DNA from: JBAXRT01 sp037131065
GTDB taxonomy: Bacteria; Bacteroidota; Bacteroidia; Bacteroidales; FEN-979
Length of the DNA: 24,940 nt
Reading direction: 5' to 3'
Assembly: GCA_037131065.1 (NCBI GenBank)
Contig: JBAXRT010000031.1
Location: forward strand, 1 to 24,940
Shown: piece after piece, positions 1 through 7,912 of the stretch
Layout of the letters: each line of letters begins with the position of its first letter
Numbering within the stretch: position 1 is the first letter of the stretch
Position numbers and translations under genes: made by a program
Notes under the pieces: generated by a model
Database searches by the model: none
What the model was told of the DNA's origin: nothing
The model's input: the letters and a program-made list of their open reading frames with translations, nothing else

Positions 1-129
1 TGGACAATCCGGACAAAAGACAGGATGCCTTCGGCACATTATGAACTGACGGTTGCTGTAAAAAGGGGGAAAGCGGATGTCCTGTCGACTTTTAAATATG
101 TTGAAGAGGTTCTAAAGGCTGCAAAGTAA
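1..129 (+). CDS. map: Type I methionine aminopeptidase, C-terminal fragment (cut by window edge)
   Basis: The reading frame is open from base 1 and stops with TAA at 127-129, giving the last 42 residues of a protein. They include WTIRTKDRMPSAHYELTVAV, which matches the C-terminal strand of type I methionine aminopeptidases, including the conserved Ala-x-Tyr-Glu context (here AHYEL) that carries one of the metal-binding Glu residues in this family. The enzyme removes the initiator methionine from nascent proteins in the cytoplasm. Its place directly before infA is the standard Bacteroidota order (secY-map-infA). The start and the other metal ligands lie outside the window. The frame and the context agree, so the call is good despite the short length. 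Confidence 0.85.
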   Translation, partial: WTIRTKDRMPSAHYELTVAVKRGKADVLSTFKYVEEVLKAAK

Positions 130-158
130 AATATACCTAAGAAGAAAAGGAAAGTCTT

Positions 159-377
159 ATGGCAAAACAGTCATCCATTCAGCAGGACGGCACGGTTATC
201 GAATCCCTCGGGAATGCAATGTTCCGTGTTGAGCTTGAAAACGGACATGTGATCACTGCCCACATTTCGGGCAAGATGCGAATGCATTATATTAAGATCC
301 TGCCCGGAGATAAAGTACGAATCGAAATGTCACCGTATGATCTGACGAAAGGCAGGATCACCTTCAGGTACCAATAA
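159..377 (+). CDS. infA: Translation initiation factor IF-1
   Basis: A 72-residue protein of the usual IF-1 length, consisting of one OB-fold S1-like domain. It shows the family pattern of an acidic and hydrophobic start (GTVIESLGNAMFRVELENGH), then GKMRMHYIKILPGDKV and a C-terminal SPYDLTKGRITFRY. IF-1 occupies the A site of the 30S subunit during initiation. The start is preceded by a purine-rich stretch (AAGAAAAGGAAAG) and lies 29 bases after map, so it belongs to the same transcript. The gene ends in three consecutive in-frame stop codons (TAA TAA TAG, 375-383). Confidence 0.97.
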   Translation: MAKQSSIQQDGTVIESLGNAMFRVELENGHVITAHISGKMRMHYIKILPGDKVRIEMSPYDLTKGRITFRYQ

Positions 378-471
378 TAATAGACAATCGCGGTACCGGG
401 AACGAGACCCAGTCAGACTTTGAAAACATAGGTATTCTTTTTTGACCGGTTTATTAAATAATAATTGAAAA

Positions 472-588
472 ATGAAAGTAAGAGCATCAATAAAGAAAAG
501 ATCTGCCGACTGTAAAATCGTCCGCAGGAAAGGAAAATTGTATATTATCAATAAAAAGAATCCTAAGTTCAAACAGAGACAAGGTTAA
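472..588 (+). CDS. rpmJ: Ribosomal protein L36, zinc-free (C-minus) form
   Basis: A 38-codon gene, MKVRASIKKRSADCKIVRRK then GKLYIINKKNPKFKQRQG, at the place where rpmJ is expected between infA and rpsM. It has the exact length and both invariant ends (MKVRAS and KQRQG) of bacterial L36. The zinc-binding form has three Cys and one His. Here only Cys14 remains, and the other ligand positions are Arg, Asn and Phe, so it should not bind zinc. L36 is a small protein of the large ribosomal subunit. The 94 bases between infA and rpmJ hold no other gene that I can see. Confidence 0.95.
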   Translation: MKVRASIKKRSADCKIVRRKGKLYIINKKNPKFKQRQG

Positions 589-612
589 GCATAAATTTAA
601 AAATTCTTTTAT

Positions 613-993
613 ATGGCCAGAATTGCAGGTATTGACTTACCTAAAAACAAGCAGGGCGAGATTGGGCTTACATATATTTACGGTATCGGAAGAAGCACAG
701 CTCAGAAGATCCTTTCATTAGCCGGCGTAGATGTTCATAAAAAGGTTCAGGACTGGACGGATGATGAGCAGAACAGGATCCGTACGATCATCAACGATAA
801 TTTCAAGATTGAAGGGGCACTTCGTTCTGAAGTTCAGATGAATATCAAACGTTTGATGGATATCGGCTGTTACCGCGGTATACGTCACAGGATCGGATTG
901 CCTGTCCGCGGACAGAGTACAAAGAATAATGCCCGGACACGTAAAGGCAGGAAAAAGACTGTTGCAAACAAGAAAAAGGCAACCAAGAGTTAG
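613..993 (+). CDS. rpsM: 30S ribosomal protein S13
   Basis: A 126-residue protein beginning MARIAGIDLPKNKQGEIGLT, with the helix-hairpin motif YIYGIGRSTAQKIL, the RGIRHRIGLPVRGQSTKNNA segment and a basic tail RTRKGRKKTVANKKKATKS, all diagnostic of S13. It sits in the head of the small subunit and contacts the P-site tRNA and the 50S bridge. It follows rpmJ by 24 bases and precedes rpsK by 27 in the alpha operon. Nothing is unusual in its length or motifs. Confidence 0.98.
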   Translation: MARIAGIDLPKNKQGEIGLTYIYGIGRSTAQKILSLAGVDVHKKVQDWTDDEQNRIRTIINDNFKIEGALRSEVQMNIKRLMDIGCYRGIRHRIGLPVRGQSTKNNARTRKGRKKTVANKKKATKS

Positions 994-1020
994 TGAATAA
1001 CGAACACAGTTACAAATTTT

Positions 1021-1410
1021 ATGGCAAAGACTGAAAAAAGTTCAAAGAAGAGGGTAGTGAAGGTAGATGCAATAGGTAAAGCCTATGTGAATGCATCCTT
1101 TAACAATATCATTATAACCCTGGCAAATAACACCGGTCAGGTCATCAGCTGGTCCTCTGCAGGAAAGATGGGTTTTAAGGGATCCAAGAAAAACACCCCT
1201 TACGCAGCCCAGATGGCCGCCCAGGATGCATCGAAAACAGCCTATGATCTTGGCTTACGCAAGGTAAAGGTATTTGTGAAAGGACCGGGTGCAGGCCGTG
1301 AATCCGCCATCAGGACGATCCATTCAAGCGGGATCGAGGTGATGGAGATCATGGATATCACACCATTGCCTCACAATGGCTGCCGTCCTCCGAAACGTCG
1401 TCGTGTATAA
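1021..1410 (+). CDS. rpsK: 30S ribosomal protein S11
   Basis: A 129-residue protein with the S11 signature around VFVKGPGAGRESAIRTIHSS and the near-invariant C-terminus ITPLPHNGCRPPKRRRV. The N-terminal region, roughly residues 1-14, is Lys-rich, and the core AYVNASFNNIIITLANNTGQ matches the family. S11 forms part of the platform of the small subunit near the mRNA exit. The neighbours are rpsM and rpsD in the standard order. Confidence 0.98.
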   Translation: MAKTEKSSKKRVVKVDAIGKAYVNASFNNIIITLANNTGQVISWSSAGKMGFKGSKKNTPYAAQMAAQDASKTAYDLGLRKVKVFVKGPGAGRESAIRTIHSSGIEVMEIMDITPLPHNGCRPPKRRRV

Positions 1411-1449
1411 TGAGACAATAACAGATACAAACAAAATTATCAATAGATT

Positions 1450-2055
1450 ATGGCAAGATATATTGGACCAAAGTCAAAAATTGCAAGGAAATTCAGGGAT
1501 CCAATTTTTGGTCCGGACAAGCATTTTGAAAAGAAAAATTATCCTCCCGGGATGCATGGCCAGACAAAGAGAAGGGCGAAAGCTTCGGAATATGGAACGC
1601 AGCTTATGGAAAAACAGAAGGCAAAATATACCTATGGGATCCTCGAGCGCCAGTTCAAGAACACATTTCTTAAGGCAGCGCGAAAGGGCGGTATCACCGG
1701 CGAGGTGTTACTTCAGCTTATTGAATCCCGGCTTGACAATGTTGTTTTCCGCCTTGGAATTGCGCCTACGAGGAGTGGCGCCCGCCAGCTGATCGGTCAC
1801 CGTCACATCACGGTGAACGGCAAGGAGGTGAACATCCCCTCCTCTGAACTTCGTCCCGGCGATATCATTGCTGTGAGAGAACGGTCCAAATCACATGAAG
1901 CGATTCTTAATTCAGTCGGAGCCCGCGGAAGCCAGTTTCAATGGCTTGAGTGGGATCGTGATATGCTGACAGGAAAATTCATGAACTATCCTGAGCGTTC
2001 CCAGATCCCGGAGAACATCAGGGAACAGCTGATCGTGGAGTTGTACTCGAAGTAA
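1450..2055 (+). CDS. rpsD: 30S ribosomal protein S4, cysteine-free form
   Basis: A 201-residue protein beginning MARYIGPKSKIARKFRDPIF, with an N-terminal S4 domain containing YPPGMHGQ. It is followed at about residues 92-155 by the S4 RNA-binding fold (RLDNVVFRLGIAPTRSGARQ, then HRHITVNGKEVNIPS). S4 nucleates 16S rRNA folding and in many bacteria represses its own operon. The N-terminal Cys cluster of zinc-type S4 proteins is absent, as in L36 of the same operon. A second open frame overlaps the start on the same strand (1376-1792) but has no recognisable product. Confidence 0.98.
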   Translation: MARYIGPKSKIARKFRDPIFGPDKHFEKKNYPPGMHGQTKRRAKASEYGTQLMEKQKAKYTYGILERQFKNTFLKAARKGGITGEVLLQLIESRLDNVVFRLGIAPTRSGARQLIGHRHITVNGKEVNIPSSELRPGDIIAVRERSKSHEAILNSVGARGSQFQWLEWDRDMLTGKFMNYPERSQIPENIREQLIVELYSK

Positions 2056-2120
2056 CATTAATTTTCGATTGACCTGAGCGAGTTTCAACATAAAGATTAA
2101 ATAAACTAAAAAACAAAGAT

Positions 2121-3113
2121 ATGGCTATACTACCTTTCCAGAAACCTGACAAGGTGATCATGATTGAAGCCGATGATTGCCGCGGAGTATTTGAATTTCG
2201 TCCGCTTGAGCCTGGGTTTGGTGTTACAATCGGGAATGCCCTGCGACGGATCCTGCTTTCATCGCTTGAAGGTTTTGCAATTACATCAGTGAAAATTGAT
2301 GGCGTTGACCAGGAATTTTCAACGATTAAAGGAGTCATTGAGGACGTGACCGAGATCATTCTTAATCTTAAACAGATACGTTTTAAGAGGTTGATTGATG
2401 CAGAGAGTTCAGAGAAGGTTACCGTGATCATTGCCCAGCAGAAAGAGTTCAAGGCAGGGGATATAAACAAGTTCCTCTCAGTTTTCCAGGTCCTGAATCC
2501 CGAAGTGGTTGTATGTCACATGGAGCCTTCCGTCAAACTGACTATTGAGTTGTCGATTGACAAGGGCAGAGGCTATATTCCGGCTGAAGAGAATAAATCC
2601 CTTACCTCTTCCATTGGAAGGATTGCGATCGATTCTGTTCATACCCCCATTAAGAATGTGACCTACAATATTGAAAATTTCAGGGTTGAACAGAAGACTG
2701 ACTATGAGAAGCTTGTCATGGAGGTGGTGACCGACGGATCAATCCATCCGAAAAATGCCCTTAAAGAGGCTGCCAAAATCCTGATCCACCATTTCATGCT
2801 CTTCTCGGATGAAAAGATCACACTGGATGCAGCGGAGAAGACGGTAACGGAGGAGTTTGATGAAACATCCCTGCATATCAGGCAATTACTAAAGACCAAG
2901 CTGGTTGACCTTGACCTTTCCGTCAGGGCATTGAACTGCCTGAAAGCAGCTGATGTCGAGACACTGGGAGACCTGGTCGCTTTCAATAAAAACGACTTGC
3001 TCAAGTTCAGGAATTTCGGTAAGAAATCCCTGACCGAACTGGAAGAGCTTGTCAAGACAAAAGGACTTGAATTTGGTATGAATACGACAAAATATAAATT
3101 AGATAAGGATTAA
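2121..3113 (+). CDS. rpoA: DNA-directed RNA polymerase subunit alpha
   Basis: A 330-residue protein of normal length. The N-terminal dimerisation and assembly domain (about 1-230) has EPGFGVTIGNALRRILLSSL, which is strongly conserved. The C-terminal domain (about 250-320) has the helix-hairpin-helix segments LDLSVRALNCLKAADVETLG and LLKFRNFGKKSLTELEELV used for DNA and activator contact. The subunit scaffolds assembly of RNA polymerase. It follows rpsD by 65 bases and is followed 5 bases later by rplQ, the usual alpha-operon pair. Confidence 0.98.
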   Translation: MAILPFQKPDKVIMIEADDCRGVFEFRPLEPGFGVTIGNALRRILLSSLEGFAITSVKIDGVDQEFSTIKGVIEDVTEIILNLKQIRFKRLIDAESSEKVTVIIAQQKEFKAGDINKFLSVFQVLNPEVVVCHMEPSVKLTIELSIDKGRGYIPAEENKSLTSSIGRIAIDSVHTPIKNVTYNIENFRVEQKTDYEKLVMEVVTDGSIHPKNALKEAAKILIHHFMLFSDEKITLDAAEKTVTEEFDETSLHIRQLLKTKLVDLDLSVRALNCLKAADVETLGDLVAFNKNDLLKFRNFGKKSLTELEELVKTKGLEFGMNTTKYKLDKD

Positions 3114-3118
3114 TTGCG

Positions 3119-3670
3119 ATGAGACACCAGAAGAAAATAAATCACCTGGGAAGAAAAAGTGCACACAGGAAGGCAATGTTGTCAAACATGGCTTCTTCAC
3201 TGATCATCCACAAACGGATTAACACGACCGTTGCAAAGGCTAAGGCACTCAGAGGCTATGTTGAGCCGTTGATCACCAAGTCGAAGGATGATACTACACA
3301 CTCGAGAAGGCAAGTCTTCAGTTACCTGCAGAATAAGGAAGCCGTTTCTGAGCTTTTCCGCGAAATATCAAAAAAAATAGCTGACAGACCGGGCGGGTAT
3401 ACCCGTATTTTGAAGACCGGTAACAGGGAAGGTGATAATGCCGAAATGTGTTTTATTGAATTGGTAGATTACAATACAGCCATGCTCTCGGCAAAGGATG
3501 AAAGTAAGGCAAAAACCACCCGCAGAAAGAGAAGCACTTCCAAGAAAAAGGCTGCCGGCGAGACCGAAGATAAGGCCGAAGAACCAAAGGTGAAGAAGGA
3601 AAAGGCTGTTTCAAAGAAGGCCGGTACAACAGAAGAGCCTGCATCAACAGAAGAACCAAAGACAGAATAA
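3119..3670 (+). CDS. rplQ: 50S ribosomal protein L17 with long C-terminal extension
   Basis: Residues 1-120 are a standard L17: it begins MRHQKKINHLGRKSAHRKAM, then ASSLIIHKRINTTVAKAKAL, and ends near residue 118 with CFIELVDYN. L17 lies near the peptide exit tunnel of the large subunit. Residues 121-183 are an extra tail of about 63 residues rich in Lys, Glu, Ala, Thr and Ser, with no hydrophobic core, so probably disordered. Similar charged tails are known on L17 of other Bacteroidota, so the tail is unusual for bacteria in general but not for this phylum. The gene starts 5 bases after rpoA and ends 3 bases before eno. Confidence 0.97.
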   Translation: MRHQKKINHLGRKSAHRKAMLSNMASSLIIHKRINTTVAKAKALRGYVEPLITKSKDDTTHSRRQVFSYLQNKEAVSELFREISKKIADRPGGYTRILKTGNREGDNAEMCFIELVDYNTAMLSAKDESKAKTTRRKRSTSKKKAAGETEDKAEEPKVKKEKAVSKKAGTTEEPASTEEPKTE

Positions 3671-3673
3671 TAT

Positions 3674-4963
3674 ATGAGTACGATATTGGCGATACATGCC
3701 AGACAGATTCTGGACTCCAGGGGAAATCCTACGGTCGAAGTCGACGTGATCACGGATAATGGAATTCTGGGACGTGCTGCGGTACCTTCCGGAGCCTCGA
3801 CTGGTATTCACGAAGCCGTTGAACTTCGCGACAATGATAAAAAGTTTTACCTGGGTAAAAGTGTCCTGAAGGCAGTTCACAACGTAAACAAGGTAATCGC
3901 CGAAGAGATGACCGGCATGTATGTCACCGACCAGATCGAGATTGACAACAAGCTGATCGAGCTTGACGGTACTCCGAATAAATCAAAATTGGGGGCAAAT
4001 GCCATCCTGGGTGTTTCGCTGGCTGCTGCACACGCAGCTGCACAAACGACTGGACAGGAATTGTACCGTTACATCGGTGGCGTTGCAGCCCAGACCCTCC
4101 CGATCCCTATGATGAATATCCTGAACGGGGGATCGCATGCTGATAACTCGATCGATTTCCAGGAATTCATGATCATGCCGGTTGGTGCAGCTTCATTCAG
4201 CGAAGCCGTCAGGATGGGATCAGAAGTTTTTCATAACCTGAAGGCGGTCCTGAAAAAAGGAAAATATTCCACAAATGTCGGTGATGAGGGCGGTTTCGCT
4301 CCGAACCTTAAATCGAACGAGGAGGCCCTGAAGGTTATCATGAAAGCCATTGAGGTATCAGGATACAAACCCGGAAAAGATATTTACATTGCCCTTGATC
4401 CTGCCTCTTCTGAGTATTATATCCCGGAAGAGAATGTCTATCATCTGAAAAAATCAACCGGGGAAAAGCTTACCCCTGCACAGATGGTCTCGTTCTGGAA
4501 AGATTGGGTGAACAGGTATCCCATCATCTCCATCGAGGATGGAATGGCCGAAGATGACTGGAATGGATGGAGGCTGATGACACGTGAACTTGGAAGTAAG
4601 ATCCAGCTGGTGGGTGATGACCTGTTTGTTACCAACGTTGATAGGCTTGCCGAGGGTATTAAAAAAGGGGTTGCCAATTCCATCCTTATTAAGGTTAACC
4701 AGATCGGTACCCTTACCGAGACTATTAACGCTGTGAACCTCGCATATAGGAACAGTTATACTGCGATCATCAGCCACCGGTCGGGAGAGACAGAGGATGT
4801 AACCATTGCCGACCTGGCCGTAGCATTGAACACAGGACTTATTAAGACCGGCTCGGCCTGTAGGACTGACCGCATTGCAAAGTACAACCAGCTTATGAGG
4901 ATTGAAGAGCAACTTGGAGAAAATGCAAAATACCTTGGAAAGGACTTTAAATATATTCGCTAA
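3674..4963 (+). CDS. eno: Enolase
   Basis: A 429-residue enolase of normal length, catalysing 2-phosphoglycerate to phosphoenolpyruvate in glycolysis. It opens with ILAIHARQILDSRGNPTVEV and carries the mobile active-site loop SGASTG, the catalytic Glu segment NVGDEGGFAPNL, the magnesium ligands in ALDPASSE, SIEDGM and GDDLFVTN, the signature ILIKVNQIGTLTET with the catalytic Lys, and SHRSGETED. It lies 3 bases after rplQ, so it is almost certainly co-transcribed with the ribosomal and RNA polymerase genes. A strong terminator follows the gene, making it the last cistron of the long operon. Confidence 0.98.
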   Translation: MSTILAIHARQILDSRGNPTVEVDVITDNGILGRAAVPSGASTGIHEAVELRDNDKKFYLGKSVLKAVHNVNKVIAEEMTGMYVTDQIEIDNKLIELDGTPNKSKLGANAILGVSLAAAHAAAQTTGQELYRYIGGVAAQTLPIPMMNILNGGSHADNSIDFQEFMIMPVGAASFSEAVRMGSEVFHNLKAVLKKGKYSTNVGDEGGFAPNLKSNEEALKVIMKAIEVSGYKPGKDIYIALDPASSEYYIPEENVYHLKKSTGEKLTPAQMVSFWKDWVNRYPIISIEDGMAEDDWNGWRLMTRELGSKIQLVGDDLFVTNVDRLAEGIKKGVANSILIKVNQIGTLTETINAVNLAYRNSYTAIISHRSGETEDVTIADLAVALNTGLIKTGSACRTDRIAKYNQLMRIEEQLGENAKYLGKDFKYIR

Positions 4964-4986
4964 TGCGAAATTGGTAAGCTAATTTT

Positions 4987-5019
4987 AATCCCCTTTCACT
5001 AACGTGTAAGGGGATTTTT
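4987..5019 (+). terminator. Intrinsic terminator after eno
   Basis: AATCCCCTT (4987-4995) pairs perfectly with AAGGGGATT (5008-5016). After a T-T mismatch the stem continues with CAC/GTG closing a TAAC loop. The 3' arm runs into five T residues (5015-5019). This ends the map-to-eno transcript just before the next promoter. Confidence 0.85.
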
Positions 5020-5069
5020 GTTGATAAGCTGTTGATATTTAAATCTTCCAATCCTCTGTAAATAGGCTA

Positions 5070-5100
5070 TTGCCGTCTAAATTTGGTAAAAGTAAATTTG
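5070..5100 (+). promoter_or_regulatory. Bacteroidota-type promoter for the SPOR barrel gene
   Basis: TTG at 5070-5072 and TAAATTTG at 5093-5100 are 20 bases apart. This fits the known Bacteroidota housekeeping promoter (-33 TTG, -7 TAnnTTTG). A second TAAATTTG lies at 5078-5085, forming a direct repeat with a 15-base period. Transcription would start near 5106, about 30 bases before the ATG at 5137. Confidence 0.6.
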
Positions 5101-5136
5101 GGTCTTTCCTCTAAAGTCCCTTTGTCAATATTCCTG

Positions 5137-6225
5137 ATGTACAGCAAGAACTGTAATATCATTTTTATTCTTTTATGCACGTTCATCGTGATCTCAGATC
5201 ATGCCTGGTCTCAGACCGGGAAAAAGAAGGAAATGGCTTCCTTTGCCAATACATGGACGGCCGGTGCAAACCTTGGACCTGATATTTTTTATGGTGATCT
5301 TGGTCCCCAGGGGATAGGTATCAATTATAATGTAAATTTCGCGGGTAGCATTTATGGGGGAAGGCAGTTTAGCAATGTGATCGGTATTCGCGGCCAGTTG
5401 CTCTTTGCAGGGATCAAGGGAAGGAAGGTCAACAACTCGGTCGTTGACACGGTCAATCAATCTTTCTCAGGTCCGCTGGTCGAGTTCAATTTAAATACAA
5501 CAATTAATTTCTCCAACCTTTTTTCGGCTTATAAACCCACGAGAAGGTTTTTTGTATATGGAACCGTAGGGATAGGATTTACCAACTGGAATACAAAGGT
5601 CACAGACCTGAATACACAGCAGGTTATTGGCGATACGCTCAGGAACTGGAGAACAGCAGCGCTTTTACCTTTCGGTCTGGGTGCTTTCGTTAGGATAACA
5701 GAGAGGATCAGCATCGGGGCTGAATGGACCTTCCGGATGGCCTTCTCTGACATGATGGATCAGACGCAGGGCGGGTTCAAATATGATTTCTACGACTACC
5801 TTGCTTTTGGAATTACCTTTAACCTCGGGAAGATGTCGAAACAATCCCCGAAGGTTAAGGATTATCCCTATCCTGTCTACCCGGCTCAGGCCTCTCCTCA
5901 ACCAACAGGACTTCCTGTTCTGGATATTCCTGTAAGAACTCCCCAGGCAGTTCCTCCGCCGGGTGAAAATTATACCTATGTCGTGCAGATTTTTGCCTTT
6001 GCAAAAAGAAGCTATAATCCCGAATCAATAAGGAAGCGTTACCATATTTCACAGCCTGTACGAAGGGAAAAGGATGGAAGGCTGAACCGTTACCTCATCG
6101 GGAATTACAAGGATCTTCAGGTGGCCAGGGATTTGCGCGATCAAATGATCAAAAAGGGTATCCATGATGCCTTTGTCGTTGCCTATAAAGATGGGCAGCG
6201 GGTTTATGTTGTTTCCGATCTGTAG
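5137..6225 (+). CDS. Secreted outer-membrane beta-barrel protein with C-terminal SPOR domain
   Basis: I start this 362-residue protein at ATG 5137. The frame can be extended to a TTG at 5083, but that codon lies inside the promoter boxes, and the ATG begins a clean signal peptide (residues 1-25, ending AWS before Gln). Residues about 37-225 alternate hydrophobic and polar residues with many Gly and aromatics (GANLGPDIFYGDLGPQ, RFFVYGTVGIGFTNW, SIGAEWTFRMAFSD), as in small outer-membrane barrels. A Pro-rich linker follows (about 235-275). Residues 279-362 form a SPOR domain (YTYVVQIFAFAKRSYNPE, LIGNYKDLQVARDLRDQM), a fold that binds denuded septal peptidoglycan. It may tie the outer membrane to the division site or cell wall. 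It is monocistronic and converges on the TPR gene, with 14 bases between the stops. Confidence 0.85.
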   Translation: MYSKNCNIIFILLCTFIVISDHAWSQTGKKKEMASFANTWTAGANLGPDIFYGDLGPQGIGINYNVNFAGSIYGGRQFSNVIGIRGQLLFAGIKGRKVNNSVVDTVNQSFSGPLVEFNLNTTINFSNLFSAYKPTRRFFVYGTVGIGFTNWNTKVTDLNTQQVIGDTLRNWRTAALLPFGLGAFVRITERISIGAEWTFRMAFSDMMDQTQGGFKYDFYDYLAFGITFNLGKMSKQSPKVKDYPYPVYPAQASPQPTGLPVLDIPVRTPQAVPPPGENYTYVVQIFAFAKRSYNPESIRKRYHISQPVRREKDGRLNRYLIGNYKDLQVARDLRDQMIKKGIHDAFVVAYKDGQRVYVVSDL

Positions 6226-6239
6226 TGGGATTGAAATTC

Positions 6240-7895
6240 CTATTTACAAACCTGGCGTATAAACTGAACCAGGTTTGATTCAGTAAGTCCCAGGCTGATG
6301 GACTTGTTGAAGTCGCTGCAGGCGATGTTGGTGTTTCCCAGAAAATAATTGGCAAGTCCCCGGTTATAATAGGTTGTTTTGAGCGTATTATTATCGGTTT
6401 GTGAAGATGCTGAGTAATTGATAGCAATGCTGAAATCACCAACAGCGCCATTGTAGTCATTGAGTTTGAGTTTGCAATTTCCCCGGTAGTTATAAATTGT
6501 GGTTGTATTTGCCTGAGGTTTCAACTCAAGTGCGCGGTTAAAGTTTTTCAATGCCTCACTGTAATTCCCGTCATCGTATTTCCAAACCCCTTCCCAGTAT
6601 ACTTTGTAATAATCTGTCTGTTTATCGGTCGGAGAGCTTGAACCCGGAACCGTAGAGGGAACAGTATTTGGTGTAAGAGAGGAGGCAGAGAATTTATAGT
6701 TTTTGCAGTTTTCTTTAATGGTCTGGTCAGATCCTATATCTTTGAAACCCATCTGGATGGCAGTCTGCCAGTCCTGGCAGGCTCCTTCGTAATCCTTAAG
6801 GTTGTACTTGGCGACCCCACGGTTATAGATCGTGGTAAGCCATGCGGAGTAATAACCCTGGTCTGCAGGCTTTAGCGAAACCGCCCTGTCGAAATCATGG
6901 AGCGCTTCAAAATTATCCCCGGCCTTCTGGCGTGCATTGGCACGGTAGGCATAGGTCAGGAAGAAATCGGTATAGGGTGGAAATTTTGATGCCTCGGTAA
7001 AGTCGGCGATCGACTGACCATAGTTTCCCAGGGAGTAGTTGGAAATGCCGCGTTTGAAGAATTCTTCAGGGGTTTTTGCTGATCCTGCAAACTGAGGAAC
7101 AGAGACTGCTCCCGCATCGTACCTGATGAATGAGCGGAATGATTCAAGGTCCGTTTCATAGTAGGAAGACCTGAAAAGTTTATCCCGGTCTTTCACATCG
7201 AGGTAGGGAAGATAGAACTTCTTTTTATTGGTAACCTGTATGAGGCGGAACCTCATCAGGGATTCACCTCCCGACTGCAGCGGCATGACAGCCATCAGCA
7301 GGTTGTGAGAGGCAATGGTTTTATCGGCAAAAGTTTTCTGGATATGATAGGCTACCGTGGAATTCAGCGTTTTAATGTCAAAATCGACAAGGGTTCCTTC
7401 ACATACCACATCCATGTTGATGATGTTTGGTTTGTTGAATTCGATCTTATCAGGTACTACCTCGAGGAGTTTGGATTTTTTAAAAACGAAATATGATATT
7501 CCCTGCTGTTTGTGCCATCCTTCAAGCAGAATAGGAAACTCATACCAGCCGGTCCGGAAAACAATAACAAAGATGCAGTAGATTTCATTGTTCAGCACCA
7601 CATCCCTGAGCTGTAAGAATTCAAAATTCTCCTTCCCCAGTTTATATAATGCTTTTGAGGACTTGTTGAACTCAGAATCCTTGAAAGGTATCCGGTTTTC
7701 ATCTGAAATCCACTCTCCATTATCCTGGAGCATCCAGCCTGTTGCCGTTTCAAGAAAAGACCTGGGCTCACTGATCAGGGGAAGGTTCCCCATGGAGCGC
7801 TCGATAGACTGTGGCGCAGGCGCCTGAGTGGGTTGCTGGCCGTAAGTTAAATGAAGGAATATTAACGCTATTACAGTAAGGACGATTCGCTTCAT
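6240..7895 (-). CDS. Secreted tetratricopeptide repeat protein
   Basis: A 551-residue protein with a signal peptide (about 1-19, cleavage before Gln20) and no lipobox. Residues 30-260 form a domain I do not recognise. From about 276 there are TPR units: 276-309, 310-343 and 354-387, then a Ser/Thr/Pro linker (403-425), then 430-463, 465-498 and 508-541. They show the W/Y-G-A-Y-F-A-P pattern, for example NRGVAKYNLKDYEGACQDWQ and YRGNCKLKLNDYNGAVGDFS. TPRs mediate protein contacts, so a periplasmic scaffold is likely. The gene lies 17 bases downstream of mtnP on the same strand and is probably co-transcribed with it, although no functional link is evident. Its partner is unknown. Confidence 0.85.
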   Translation of the reverse strand: MKRIVLTVIALIFLHLTYGQQPTQAPAPQSIERSMGNLPLISEPRSFLETATGWMLQDNGEWISDENRIPFKDSEFNKSSKALYKLGKENFEFLQLRDVVLNNEIYCIFVIVFRTGWYEFPILLEGWHKQQGISYFVFKKSKLLEVVPDKIEFNKPNIINMDVVCEGTLVDFDIKTLNSTVAYHIQKTFADKTIASHNLLMAVMPLQSGGESLMRFRLIQVTNKKKFYLPYLDVKDRDKLFRSSYYETDLESFRSFIRYDAGAVSVPQFAGSAKTPEEFFKRGISNYSLGNYGQSIADFTEASKFPPYTDFFLTYAYRANARQKAGDNFEALHDFDRAVSLKPADQGYYSAWLTTIYNRGVAKYNLKDYEGACQDWQTAIQMGFKDIGSDQTIKENCKNYKFSASSLTPNTVPSTVPGSSSPTDKQTDYYKVYWEGVWKYDDGNYSEALKNFNRALELKPQANTTTIYNYRGNCKLKLNDYNGAVGDFSIAINYSASSQTDNNTLKTTYYNRGLANYFLGNTNIACSDFNKSISLGLTESNLVQFIRQVCK

Positions 7896-7912
7896 CCGGA
7901 AAAAATTTACGA

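Noticed and set aside
378..471. Gap between infA and rpmJ checked for a hidden gene or promoter.
   Set aside because: No frame, strong hairpin or full TAnnTTTG box was found.
1376..1792. A 138-codon + strand frame overlapping the rpsK end and rpsD start.
   Set aside because: It is out of frame with two highly conserved ribosomal genes and encodes nothing recognisable.
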